Shown here: positions 22,357 through 33,049 of the stretch, in pieces
Layout of the letters: the number at the start of each line of letters is the position of its first letter
How positions within the stretch are numbered: the stretch's first letter is position 1
Assembly (NCBI GenBank): GCA_030789695.1
Contig: CM061139.1
Location: 105,126,837-105,190,836, forward strand
Reading direction: 5' to 3'
DNA from: Scilla litardierei
Taxonomy: Eukaryota; Streptophyta; Magnoliopsida; Asparagales; Asparagaceae
DNA: 64,000 nt
Translations under genes and position numbers: made by a program
Notes under the pieces: generated by a model
Database searches by the model: none
What the model was told of the DNA's origin: nothing
Seen by the model: the letters and a program-made list of their open reading frames with translations, nothing else

Positions 22357-24820
22357 TGTCACGACCCGCTTCCCAAAAATGGAGGCGAGACGTGAAAAGG
22401 TCCGCACGGGAGTGGAGCTGCGAAGCCCCAAACCCGATAAGCGTCAATAATACATAAGCAGGTCCCTGTAACCACAACAGAATAACAATAATAACACAAG
22501 GAGAGACTGAAATAAAATCTCACATCTCATACATTGTCCAACAAGAAAATAAGTCCAACATCCAGAAAAGCCACCAGGCTAAAAGAAAGAGTCTAAGGCC
22601 CAGAACAAGGCCAACAAAAGCAACAACGACAAAACAAGGTATAGGTGCTACGCACCGATAACAAAACAACTGTCTAACAAAAGTAAAACACAACGAAGAC
22701 ACTAGGACTGGTCCCCAGTGTCCACGTACTCCCCGTCAAACACAAGCTCGGGCTCGGCGTCAGCAAATACCTCGTCCTCAACAAGGTACTCAGGCTCAGG
22801 ATCTAACATGTGTCACCCAAAAGAGTAAAGGGGCACATGTCAGCAAGTCTAAAAGACTTGAGCAAGGAAACTGAAAGTAAGGCTCTAGCAACCTAGCAGT
22901 TTAGTATGCATGACATGGCAGTTATAACATGAGTGCACAATTAAAACATGGCAAGACAATTTGTACAAGAGAACAATCATCGGGACAAGACAAGACAAGA
23001 CAAGAGTAGCCAAGCTACTATCAATCTCAATCGATTCACTATTCACGTTGTTTTGTAGATGTTTACGCCTTACAGCTGAATGGTTGCACATTCGCTGATT
23101 GGCCGCTTAACAACTACCCCAAACCCAGAGTTTACGCCTTACCACTGCAGTTGCTGATCGGGCAGACTCCCAGTTGATTGGTCGCTTAACTCTTACCCCC
23201 AATACCCACACGTAATGGAGCCAGGGTCCCCGCACATGAAGCTCAGCTAGTGAGCCTGGGGTTGCCCCGCACATGAGCTCGCATTCTTAAACATTTGGCG
23301 TAGGGGTGCACCTAGCCGGAAACACGCAATTCGGGCATTGGCTATCAACCAACACATGGCCCGCTTCTGGAACACGAGCCAGGAACACAAGCATTGTAGC
23401 AAAGCTACGCAATCACAGAAACACTTAAAGAATGCAATGACATGACAATTAATTTGCGTACCGTTAATGGAAAGTAAACATGACATGGTAATTGTGCAAC
23501 ATGCTAAATGTCAGAACTAGCTTCGTTGTCAAGCTAGTTCCCCAATTTGCGCCTAGGCGAGTATCATTTCGTCGCCTACCCTCTTTTACGCCTACAACAA
23601 ACAATGGCCTAAAACATGGCCTAAACCCTAAGTGGCAAGTTTCACTTGCCTAGCACCGGGGATGACGACCACTTCGTCACACGGAAGCCAATCTACGGGG
23701 AAATCGCTGTTTTGGGGGAGCAATCAACAAACAACATGAAATTTTATTAGGGTTTCATAAAAATATAAATAGGTTATGAAAACAACGGTAGATCGATTTC
23801 TTACCGAGAGGAGGCGGAAGAAACACTCCGGGGAACCCTAGGATCAGATCTGGAAAAGATTGGAGAAGTTTGGGGAAACTAGGGTTTTGGGGGATTTGGG
23901 GATTTTGATGGATTTGGTGAGATTTTGGGGGAGATGAGAGGTAGATAGAGTGGATGGATGGTTTGGATGATGGATTTAGGGCTTGGAATGAAGAAATGAA
24001 GCTTGGAGGAAGATGGGGGCTCAAGGGGGAAGATTTTAGGGTTTTGGGTCGTGTTGAGGAAGAAGAAAACGTTTGGGTTGGGTTTAAATAGGTTGGGCTG
24101 GCGGCTGCCCAGAAATTAGGGTTTCAACACTGGTTAGTCGGTCAAAGAGCAACCACTGACCGACTAGTTTGGCAACTAGTCGGTCGGTCGACCAACGCAG
24201 ACCGACTAAGTGCAAACAGTAACTCCTGAACGAAAATAGGATTTAGAGTTAGTCGGTCCATGAACAAATACTCACCGACTAGTTTAGCATCTAGTCGGTC
24301 GATGAACGTTCTTAGACCGACTAAGAGTAAACAGTAACTCAACTAAAATTAAGATGATGTGTTAGTCGGTTAAAGAAGCATTGCTGACCGACTAGTTTGC
24401 AACCTAGTCGGTCAACCAACGTTCTTAGACCGACTAACGATAAACAGTAACTCCTGAGAAATTTAGAAAGCTAACTAGTCGGTCCAAGAAGGATTTCCGA
24501 CCGACTGGATCGTCATCTAGTCGGTCGATGCCCCTTCTTATACCGGCTAATGAGCACAAAAAGTACCGATACGGAGCGCGGGGCCCCGGGATCGATTCCT
24601 AAGACTCCTAGGCTTGATCTAATAGTTAGATACGACCGTTATGAAGCCCGTCACGAATGACACACTTCGAAATCGACGATCCTAAGGAAGAAACGAGAAA
24701 ATACGATGAATCGGTCGAAAATGAAAGCTACGGAGACGAAAACCACACATGATGAGAAAAATCCACCAAAACATATATTATATTATAATAAATCCAGATA
24801 CATGAAAAGCAGTCGTTACA
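22357..24820 (-). repeat. 5' LTR of Tekay element
   Basis: Same length (2,464) and boundaries as the left copy, with about 13 substitutions and no indels by hand comparison. It is followed by CTTTT (24821-24825), the target-site duplication. Palindrome array at 24135-24551, TATA-like box at 24083-24091. Confidence 0.93.
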
Positions 24821-24825
24821 CTTTT

Positions 24826-25201
24826 GGACCGTCGTCGTATTCTTCGACTCCCGATGTTGGATTTTTCTTTATCCTTTTTGTTGTCGTTGTATGCCCCCCA
24901 CTCTTTTTGGATAATGCCAAAGGGGGAGAGATAGTAATAATGACAAGGGCAAAATGAAAATTTAACTCTATTGTTCATGAATCTAATTTATCATGTTAGA
25001 TTCAGGGGGAGTGAAGATATATAAAAATGGATTATGATCCTAAATTTCAATACTTGGATCATGTTTTATATTTCTCACTTCTGCTTGATGCGTATTATAT
25101 TTATTCAATTTGGAATTAACGTGTCATCAATGCAGGGGGAGTAAGTATTTTACATTTGAATCATTATTTTTGATTATTATTTATATTGGTTTGTCATCAC
25201 C
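24826..25201 (+). other. Copia 3' non-coding region, right of Tekay insertion, with repeated purine tracts
   Basis: No gene. GGGGGAG-type tracts occur near 24920, 25004 and 25135, ahead of the LTR-proximal tract at 25202-25215. Multiple PPT-like tracts are a reported Sirevirus feature. Confidence 0.65.
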
Positions 25202-25215
25202 AAAAAGGGGGAGAA
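25202..25215 (+). promoter_or_regulatory. Polypurine tract of copia
   Basis: AAAAAGGGGGAGAA directly abuts the 3' LTR start TGTTGAG. Confidence 0.9.
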
Positions 25216-26960
25216 TGTTGAGTATTGGACTCCCCGGATTTGGTTTTGGATGATGAGCAAACATAAATAAATCGTGAACTAACACTTTGTGAGCGCAGTT
25301 ATGGAGATCGTCGCCAAATTCACGTGAACATCTAAAGCGACGTCTCAAGACTTCTCAAAGCACGTATTCATATGCCTAAAGCTTCGTTGAAGCTTTTGGA
25401 CCTCTTTAGAAGTCATGAAGATTCGATTGAAGCTATTGAAGACTGTATCGTCAAGTTTTATTTATTGTCTTTAAGCTTCTATCATAGAATGTTAAGCCTT
25501 GAGTAGGTCTTACGATTTATATCTTCATAACGCTCCTTTCTTAGCTCTAGGATCTTAGTAGAAGTCCATACAAACTTTCCCGAAGCTTTGCGCTTCGATT
25601 CGCGACTTCTTGTACATGTTAGTTGGTTCAAGAAGAAGAACTGACCGACTAGATGGTGATCTAGTCGGTCGGCAAAGCTTCTTGGACCGACTAGTTTGTC
25701 TCCCGAATTCTAAGCTTTTTACTGTTTACAGTTAGTCGGTCTTAGTTGACTCAACGATCGACTAGTTGGTGAACTAGTAGGTCAGTGATGCTTCTTAGAC
25801 CGACTAGTTGAGCTTTACTGTACATGCCAATTTTTCACCTAGTTACTGTTTATCGTTAGTCGGTCTAAGAACGTCTGGTGACCGACTAGTTAATGATCTA
25901 GTCGGTCAACATTTGTTCTTGGACCGACTAAATCAATTTGTATTCAGACTAATAGTTTTTGACTCTTAGTCGGTCTAAGTTAACTGACCGACCGACTAGT
26001 TGATGAACTAGTCGGTCGGAAAGTCTTCTTGGACCGACTAGTTATCTAGGTCTGAAATCTCATCTGTTCACTGTTCATCCTTTAGTCGGTTCATGTTGTT
26101 TCACCGACCGACTAGTTGATGAACTAGTCGGTCAGTGGTTGTTCTTTGACCGACTAATTGCCCCAGATTTCCAACCGTTGGGAGATGACCTAGCTGATTT
26201 TGTGGGACCCTATAAATACGAAGCTTGGTCATTTCTCTCAAGGTTAGAGCTGCTATTAAGAGACTTATTCAGATTGAAAGAGTTAGAGATTAAAACTCAT
26301 TTCCAAAGCTCTCTTCCTCACAAGAAATCTTTCTCTCCCTCATTTGAGATCTAGAATCCATCTTGAGAGAACTTTGTTCTTGTTGAGCCATCCAAGCTAT
26401 TGCTTGATTCAAGTCTCCTATTCATTCCTAGGCACCCATTGCTGCTCAAATTGGTGGTGCTAGGTCTTGATGACTTCTCCTTCCTCAAAACCCTCCTTGC
26501 CCTTATTTGGTAAGAATACTCAAGGTATATGGTTTGTGGTAAGTTGTTGTTTATTTCATATAAACTCTTTTATTGCTATTGTTTCTCTCGGTTGTGAGAG
26601 AAGGTTGTGATCCCGGGTTGTGGGATTCACTATTGCTATTGATTGTATGATTTGATCTTGTGAAGGTTTTTCACAAGGTATTCATAGTGGAAATCTAGGG
26701 TTAGGGTTTCTAACCTTAGTATCCGGAGGGGATCCGGGTGTTCTGGGACGTAGTATCACCGGGTACAAGTCGGGGAGACTTGGGTGGATCCGAACCCATC
26801 ATATCAATTGTTAGCATTGATTATTTGTTGTTGTCATATTTTAGCTTCCGCATTTGTTGGTAGTAGTTTGCACGATAATTAGGAATTATACTCCTTGTTA
26901 TTTTTAAAGTACTATTCACCCCCACTCTAGTACTTGTGCAGTAGCTTTTAGGGCATTACA
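25216..26960 (+). repeat. 3' LTR of Sirevirus-type copia
   Basis: 1,745 bases, about 98.5% identical to the 5' LTR by hand count. Palindrome array 25643-26157, TATA box 26210-26218. It ends GGGCATTACA, followed by GTTTG (26961-26965). Confidence 0.93.
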
Positions 26961-26965
26961 GTTTG

Positions 26966-27941
26966 CCCCGCTCACGGATCGGGTTTGGATGCGTTATTGA
27001 AGCGGGTTTTGAACCAGTTAACCCCATCAAACCCGCAATGTTCTTATATAAGGTATTCCTAGGGTTTCTGAGCGTATTCTTGGCGTATTTGGGCGATTTT
27101 GGAGCCGATTTTTGCAGCAATTTTCTGAGAATCCAGAGAGCAACCAGATGGAATTTTCAGAGGATTTTAGGAGGAAGAAGAAGGGTTTTCTTAAGTAAAT
27201 AGATAGCGTATTTGGTGATATTCCTTGAACTCTATTGTGTATTTTGAATTCTAATTATCTCTATTGCTTAGAACTATGGTTATTGTGATGAAATTGTTGA
27301 TTATTTCCAGTATAAGTAGCTAAATTCTCATTGTACATGGTATGGTGTAGTTAGGGGATATGATTCGTATTCGTTTGGTTGAATTGTCGTGCTAAAATTG
27401 TCACGTTGATAAAGTTGTAGTCTTTATTTTTAAATCTACTCTTCATCTTCCAAAAGAACGTGATTTAGTAGATGATCACCTCACAAGGGTGAGTTTTGAT
27501 TTCCCCAAAATGGACTTTCATCGATTATATTTAAAAGACTAAAACTTTAGCAACGATTGTATTGAATTTTGTGCTTTAATCCCCACAAGGGTATTTTCCG
27601 GTGAATTGCTCTCAAAAAGAGAATTCATTGAGTTATATTTAATCAACCAAATTAATACGAATCATGGATCCTAATGAACCCATACCATGTGCATACTTCT
27701 CATATATATTTTTATACTTGACACTTTATTTGTTCGTATTGTTCACGTATTAAAAACCACGTCCAAACCCATTGACACCATCGTCATTATAAGTGGTTAG
27801 TCTCTTTCCGTTGACTCTCTATTTGATTTGAGCTTTGTGTTTGCAACAGATTTTCTCCCAAGGATTCGACATCTGGACTCACAGATTATATTACTTGTAC
27901 GGACTCTTTCGCTTGAGAGAAGCACATTTTTGGGCTGAGCA
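26966..27941 (+). repeat. Athila LTR shared by elements A and B, right part
   Basis: Continuation of the LTR begun at 3992, after the copia insertion and its GTTTG duplication. It holds a TATA box (CTTATATAAGG, 27043-27053), then R/U5. It ends GGGCTGAGCA, followed after six bases by the PBS of element B. The AT-rich downstream part resembles U5 of the right-hand Athila relative (inverted, 58430-59380). Confidence 0.88.
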
Positions 27942-27947
27942 AGTTTT

Positions 27948-27965
27948 TGGCACCGTTGCCGGGGA
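27948..27965 (+). promoter_or_regulatory. Athila B PBS, tRNA-Asp type
   Basis: TGGCACCGTTGCCGGGGA differs by one base from the usual Athila PBS TGGCGCCGTTGCCGGGGA, which the right-hand relative has intact at 62738-62755 on the minus strand. Confidence 0.85.
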
Positions 27966-28080
27966 GAACGGTTTGTTACCACAATTTATTTCATTCAGAC
28001 GACCTTCGGTGAGATCTTTCCACTTTACTGTATATAAATTTTTGCTTATTTTTTTTAAAAAATATATATTGTACTAGTTT

Positions 28081-29469
28081 ATGTGGCATAGGACTCCTAG
28101 GACACAGAGGTTGACTAGACGTTTTGAAATGGCTGCTAATAATATTGATGAAAATTTTAGCAACAACAATGATAATAATGTGCAACCTAGAGCTCCTAGG
28201 ACTTTAAAAGATCTTCTCAGACCCACTAGGACTAGCACAGCTTCATGCTTTATCTTACCCACTGATGCAAATTCTTTTAATTTCAAACCAGGGGTAATCC
28301 AACTCTTACTCACCTTTCATGGGTTAGACAAGGAAAACCCTTATCTTCATATAAATGGATTTGAGGAAGTGTGCTTGACATGCTTTAATGGAAAAACTAG
28401 CGAGGACACGGTATATCTGAAACTGTTTCCATTTTCATAGAAAGATAAAGCTAAGAACTGGTTAAATGCATTTCCATCACGTTCTATTACTACATGGATT
28501 GACTTGCAGGCTGAATTTCTAAAGAAGTTTTTTCCTATTCACGGGACACAGGGATTGAAGCGGCAGATCATTAACTTTGCCCAGAAAAGCGAGGAAACAT
28601 TCTACCAGGTGTTTGAAAGGTTCAATGAGCTATTGCTTGCATGTCCACATAATGGCTTTGACAAAAGCAGGATTATTGGCTTCTTCTACGATGGAATGCA
28701 ACCTCAGATGAAACAGTTCGTAGAAATGATGTGCAATGGTTGATTCTTCGATAAGGAGCCAGATGAAGCATGGACGTACTTGGAGGACATATCAGAGAAC
28801 GCGCAAACGTGGGATACTACTTCAGAGTACGACAGAGGAGGCCACTCTGTACCTTCCCAGCCTACACGAGGAGTGGTATACAATTTGAAGCCAGAGGATG
28901 CGTTGGAGGCAAAGATGGAAGCAATGATCACAAACAAGCTTCAAGCTCTAAATTTGAAAGAGGCCAAAGCAGTTGAGATAGAGCAGACTTGTGCACTTTG
29001 CGTTGTTGGTGGCCATGACACCAGTACCTGCCCCACACTTCCAGCCTTGAAGAGCATGCTAGGCAATCCAACGGCGGTGAACCAAGTATCTATAAACTAC
29101 CAGGGCTTCAATTCCAACAACAAGGGGTGGCGCAACAATCCTAACTTAAATTGGGGCCCCAATCAGCAACCTCAGCAACAAGCTCCTCCTCAGTTTCGAC
29201 AACCTCAATACAACAATAACAACTACCAAGGTGGGAACCAAAGGAGGGACCAAGAGCCAATGCAACAACAGCAGATGCAACCATTTAGGGATGCACTTCA
29301 GCAGCTTATTCAATTACAGCAAGCCCAAATGCAACAACAACAGGCTCAGTTTCAAGCTCAACAGATGCAGAACCAACAGATGAGCGAAAGCTTAGCTAGG
29401 CTTACGGTAACATTGGAGAAAGGTAAGCTTCCATCACAATCAATTCCGAATCCTAACATGAGCTCATTT
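28081..29469 (+). pseudogene. Athila gag, element B, two in-frame stops and truncated
   Basis: The frame runs from ATG 28081 (a second ATG is at 28129) with stops TAG at 28438 and TGA at 28741. It shows the Athila Gag domain (LRPTRTSTASCFILP, FKPGVIQLL, GLDKENPYLHINGFEEVC, KAKNWLNAFPSRSITTW, FFPIHGTQGLKRQI, FNELLLACPHNGF, EPDEAWTYLEDISENA), one zinc knuckle (CALCVVGGHDTSTC) and a Gln/Asn-rich tail. At about 29470 the gag is cut and joined to a piece of LTR tail, so protease and all of pol are missing. Gag would have formed the particle; here it is dead. Confidence 0.9.
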
Positions 29470-29631
29470 TATAAGTGGTTAGTCTCTTTTCGTTGACTCT
29501 CTATTTGATTTGAGCTCTGTGGTTGCAACAGATTTTCTCCTGAGGATTCGACATCTGGACTCCCAGATTATATTACTTGTACGGACTCTTTCGCTTGAGA
29601 GAAGCACATTTTTGGGCTGAGCAAGTTTTTG
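29470..29631 (+). repeat. Misplaced Athila LTR tail fragment inside element B
   Basis: About 160 bases closely match the last part of the Athila LTR (from about 27789 to 27946), including GACATCTGGACTC and GGGCTGAGCAAGTTTTTGG. It sits between gag and the 3' UTR where protease and pol should be, then passes to UTR sequence (TATAGACTTTTAG, as at 2765). Confidence 0.85.
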
Positions 29632-30876
29632 GGCTAAGAAAGCTTGTATAGACTTTTAGTATTTTTATTTTTCTTTTCTTTTAGGATTTTATTTTTTAGT
29701 TCCCTTTTTGCATTGAAAAAAAATTGAGTCAAGATCTATCACCAAAATTTATTTTACCTAGAGATGAACCTCATGTGATGAAAATTCTCGATATCTATTC
29801 ACCACCGTACACATGTGATTTATTTTCCTCCGCCACTATTGTTAAAATATTTCAGGCTCATTTGACATGAATGTAGTACTTGTGGTAAATTTCTTTTGAT
29901 ATTTCTCCATGGTGGAATTGATTGAAGACTTTATGAATCTAGAAATTATGAATTAGCAAATAGTATACTTTCAATGGAACACACCAAGGTTCATACATCA
30001 ATAGTTCATAAAATAAATGGAGCATTGCTTTTTATCTCGTATTCATCGCTATTTGCAAGCTTTGTGTGATTTTGGGTAGAAAGTATACGATGTCTTTTGA
30101 AATGATTAGGATAACCCATTCTTGTGAAAGAATTAAGAAGAGGAAGCTATCTTGCTAAGTTATTTATGCACACAACAAAAAGAAGAAGAAAAAGAGGGAA
30201 AAAAAATGAAATAAATGAATGAATAAGTGTGTCACTAAATAAATAACTTGGTTGGCTCGAGTAGTACAGTCTGAGGGGTCCTTTTGGCCTAATGCCCTAT
30301 TATCGTCTGATTTGGGAGCCATTGACTGGAAACCCACTCATTTGATGGAGCGATCCAAGTTATACATTTTTCTGCGAATGTTGCTTGATGCGCGTTATGT
30401 GGAACTATTAAAAAGAGAAAGAAAAGAGAGAATAAGTGTGCATAACTAGCAAGGCAAGAGAACTTCCAAAGCTTAAAGAAAGCACAAGATATGGTGTGAT
30501 TTCCTATGAATGAAGATTGACATGTGTATGTCTTGATACCATTATATTCTTTATGCTTGCTTTGCATGATACACCTACGCTCCAAGTTAAAATCTTTGAT
30601 TGAAAGGTGTGCGCCATTGATTTTGTATACTATGAGCTATGAAGTAATGAATAGTGAAGTTAAGTCTATTCCAAGACCATTTTAGAGATACTTGTTCTTC
30701 GTCTTTAAATCCATGAGTACTATTTTTTGAAGAGCTTGAAATATTGATATTAGTGTGTGGTTATCTTCTTTTGTCCTAGTAGTATGGTGGTGAGTGATTT
30801 GAGATCTGATAAGGTGATCTAGGTATATATTTGATATCAATTTTCGCTCACTTTGCTAGAGACTAGCAAAATGCTA
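29632..30876 (+). other. Athila B 3' untranslated region
   Basis: Parallel to 2764-3982 of element A. It contains the conserved block at 30227-30402. No coding sequence is supported. Confidence 0.8.
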
Positions 30877-30885
30877 GTTGGGGGG
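30877..30885 (+). promoter_or_regulatory. Polypurine tract of Athila B
   Basis: AGTTGGGGGG-type tract directly before the LTR start TGTGATTCGGG, as in element A. Confidence 0.8.
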
Positions 30886-31615
30886 TGTGATTCGGGTTGA
30901 ATATTGCTTATTTAACCCCTCATCTAGTAATATTTTGTGCTTATATGTTACTTAATTGATCTCTAATGCGTTCATATTTTGTACACCATCATTTATTAAA
31001 GAAATCACTTTATTTGAGCACAAAACAGTTAACTGAGTATTTCTGCAGTTTTTATATTTTTTCCCATCTTGGTCTCGATCTCACGATTCCAACGACTATT
31101 TATTTGTATTTTTCGGAGACTTGTGCTAATTATTGTGAATTTTTGAATGCAGAATACCATTTAATAGAAGAAATACGGCAGAAATACATTTAAAATATGC
31201 CAGCACGAATCTTGGCGCGACACGCGGCAGCATCGGAGTGAATCCCGCCCAGATCCAGCGGCGATCTCAGCAGCGCAATCGTGACCGTTGGATTAAGATC
31301 CAACGGTCGATAGAAAGCCAAACTAATCTCTCAGCAGTGGTCGAAGCGGCCGACTTCGGACCGTTGGATCTCGATCCAATGGTCCCCATCGTCACCAAAC
31401 ACAGCGAAGAAGTAGCTATGTGGCTTAATGTGAGCCGCTCGTCCATCATCCGACGGCCACAACTCACCCCGCAATTTGAAACATCAGCGGGCGACGTGGC
31501 CTCCTGAGCGCCGTTGGATTGCCATCCAACGGCCACGACGAGCAGAGAAGACTAATGCAACACGCGAAACTTGAATGCCACGCTGCATCGATTAAACGGC
31601 TGCAGTCCCCTCGGC
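30886..31615 (+). repeat. Athila B 3' LTR, truncated
   Basis: U3 starts TGTGATTCGGG. Three palindromes built on GACCGTTGGAT occur at 31283-31308, 31359-31384 and 31508-31533. Similarity to the Athila LTR is lost near 31.6 kb, so about 1 kb (TATA box, R, U5) is missing. The exact junction is uncertain. Confidence 0.75.
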
Positions 31616-32013
31616 ACGAGTGGAACCAGGGTTATCGCCGGTCAAGTTCCCCATCGTGGTGGAATCGACGATGACCTAGGGCAGTGGCATGGGGACGACC
31701 GCCGGCTCTAGCGTCCCCACAGCGATGTCGACCATGCGGATCTCTTCTTCCACCTTGCACCGAGGCGCGTGGCCAGAAGGATTCCCGTGCCTGCACGAGA
31801 CTCCTCGGTGGATGAGCTTGCGAACGTCGCGGCTGAACTCTCTACCCGCCATTTCTGCAGAAGGAAGGAAGATCAGGATAAGCGAAGGAGAAGGGCAGAA
31901 GGGAAAAATCGCCTATCAGAGGACCACATGACATTCTTGAGGAGGAGGTCGTCTAGCAAGTGCCAGACCAACCTTTCCACCAGCGGCAACGACGACAAAA
32001 GCCTGACCGCAGG

Positions 32014-32736
32014 CTAATCGGTCTCGGAAAGGGACAGTGTCAAGTTATATTGACACAGGATCCCCCAACCGGTCAGAATCACAGCGTCTTCCGGAAAAGT
32101 GACAAAAACGTAATCTCTACTCCAGTCGCCAACACAGCGGGGCAGACCCAGCAAATACTCCCTCCCCGCCCGGACGCGGATGTGTTGCCATGACCCCTGG
32201 CCAACCATCTGAACCTGGAAATAATAGAAGAAGAGGGGCAGGGTCGGCTCCAACCGATTTGTATGGAAGATCATGATGAATTCGACCAATGCCTCGATCG
32301 AGTAAGGGGTCAGCTGACACATGGCTACCACCAAAAACTCCAGAACCTGGATAACGAAAGGGTGGAGAGGGAAGCTGAGCCCCAAACGGAACATTTCGAC
32401 GTACATGCCGACTTTGTGACTCCTTGGAAAGCAAATCCTTTCGTCGGTAAAGGGAACCCGAACGTCATATGGGTAGCAGAGGTACTTCGCCCTGATCTCC
32501 TCCATCGTGGAATAATGAAGGGAGGACGACGACCCAAGGATCACCGGGGGGACATCAAACTGTTCTGCCACATGTGCATCATCCCGACGAGCCGGGTCCT
32601 CAAACAGCAGACCCTTCCCTTTATCGAGGACCGATCGAGGCTCAGGAGGATTACCAGACCCAGGCTGAGGCTCGGGAGGATCACCAGACCTAGGAGAGGG
32701 ATTTCCTATCCTCAATGCAGCCATTGGACAAATCAA
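32014..32736 (-). CDS. Antisense extra ORF of Tat-type element (Transposase_28-like)
   Basis: 240 codons; the likelier start is the internal ATG near 32721 (MAALRIGNPSP). The N-terminus is Pro/Gly/Ser-rich and low complexity. Residues about 78-200 (TMEEIRAKYLCYPYDVRVPFTDERICFP, GMYVEMFRLGLSFPLHPFVIQVLEFL, QLTPYSIEALVEFIMIF, LPLFFYYFQVQM) match the Transposase_28 'putative gypsy type transposon' domain pattern. Related antisense ORFs in Grande-like elements have been reported to encode nuclear proteins from their own promoter. Proteins of this family are usually longer, so the stop at 32014 may be a truncation. Function unknown. Confidence 0.7.
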   Translation of the reverse strand: MICPMAALRIGNPSPRSGDPPEPQPGSGNPPEPRSVLDKGKGLLFEDPARRDDAHVAEQFDVPPVILGSSSSLHYSTMEEIRAKYLCYPYDVRVPFTDERICFPRSHKVGMYVEMFRLGLSFPLHPFVIQVLEFLVVAMCQLTPYSIEALVEFIMIFHTNRLEPTLPLFFYYFQVQMVGQGSWQHIRVRAGREYLLGLPRCVGDWSRDYVFVTFPEDAVILTGWGILCQYNLTLSLSETD

Positions 32737-33049
32737 ATAACAGAAAAGGAAGAAGGAGATTACCTTGAAAAGGTTTGAAGAGGGAAGACGAAGAGAAATT
32801 CGTTAGCAGTCGGAGGAGCAAGATCAGATTAGGAAGCGCAAAAGAAAAATCTAAAAGGGCGACGATTTTATATGAGAGATCATCTCGAAATCAAGGCCGT
32901 ACAAAGAAGGATGCTTGGCGACATCCTGCAACCGACGACACTTCAAATTCCACTCCCAAGGACGGGAGAAGTCCAGCCAGGCAGCGTCATGATGACCTTC
33001 ATTCAATACCACTGCCTCAACTGATGCACCTGTCAATTCCACACTGATC

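Larger units (their letters stand above)
15065..24820 (-). mobile_element. Young Tekay-type chromovirus (Ty3/gypsy), apparently complete
   Basis: Both LTRs are exactly 2,464 bases (15065-17528 and 22357-24820), with about 13 differences by hand count (0.5%). Perfect CTTTT duplications flank it. On the minus strand the order is 5' LTR (right), PBS, gag, PR-RT-RNase H-IN with a chromodomain-like tail, PPT, 3' LTR (left). The coding frame is complete if two short introns are removed (21081-20969 and 18548-18478). The RT and the C-terminal part match the Tekay/Del lineage. This is the youngest datable insertion here and may be able to move. Confidence 0.93.
4792..26960 (+). mobile_element. Sirevirus-type Ty1/copia element, nested in Athila LTR
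   Basis: LTRs at 4792-6533 and 25216-26960 start TGTTGAG and end ATTACA. The insertion is flanked by perfect 5-bp duplications GTTTG (4787-4791, 26961-26965). An initiator-Met PBS follows the 5' LTR and a purine tract precedes the 3' LTR. Order inside: gag, PR-IN-RT-RNase H (IN before RT, as in copia), then an extra ORF. Gag sequence, the extra ORF, LTR palindromes and repeated purine tracts fit Sireviruses (SIRE/Maximus). About 27 substitutions separate the LTRs by hand count (1.5%). Every ORF is broken, so the copy is not autonomous. A Tekay element at 15065-24820 splits it. Confidence 0.92.
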
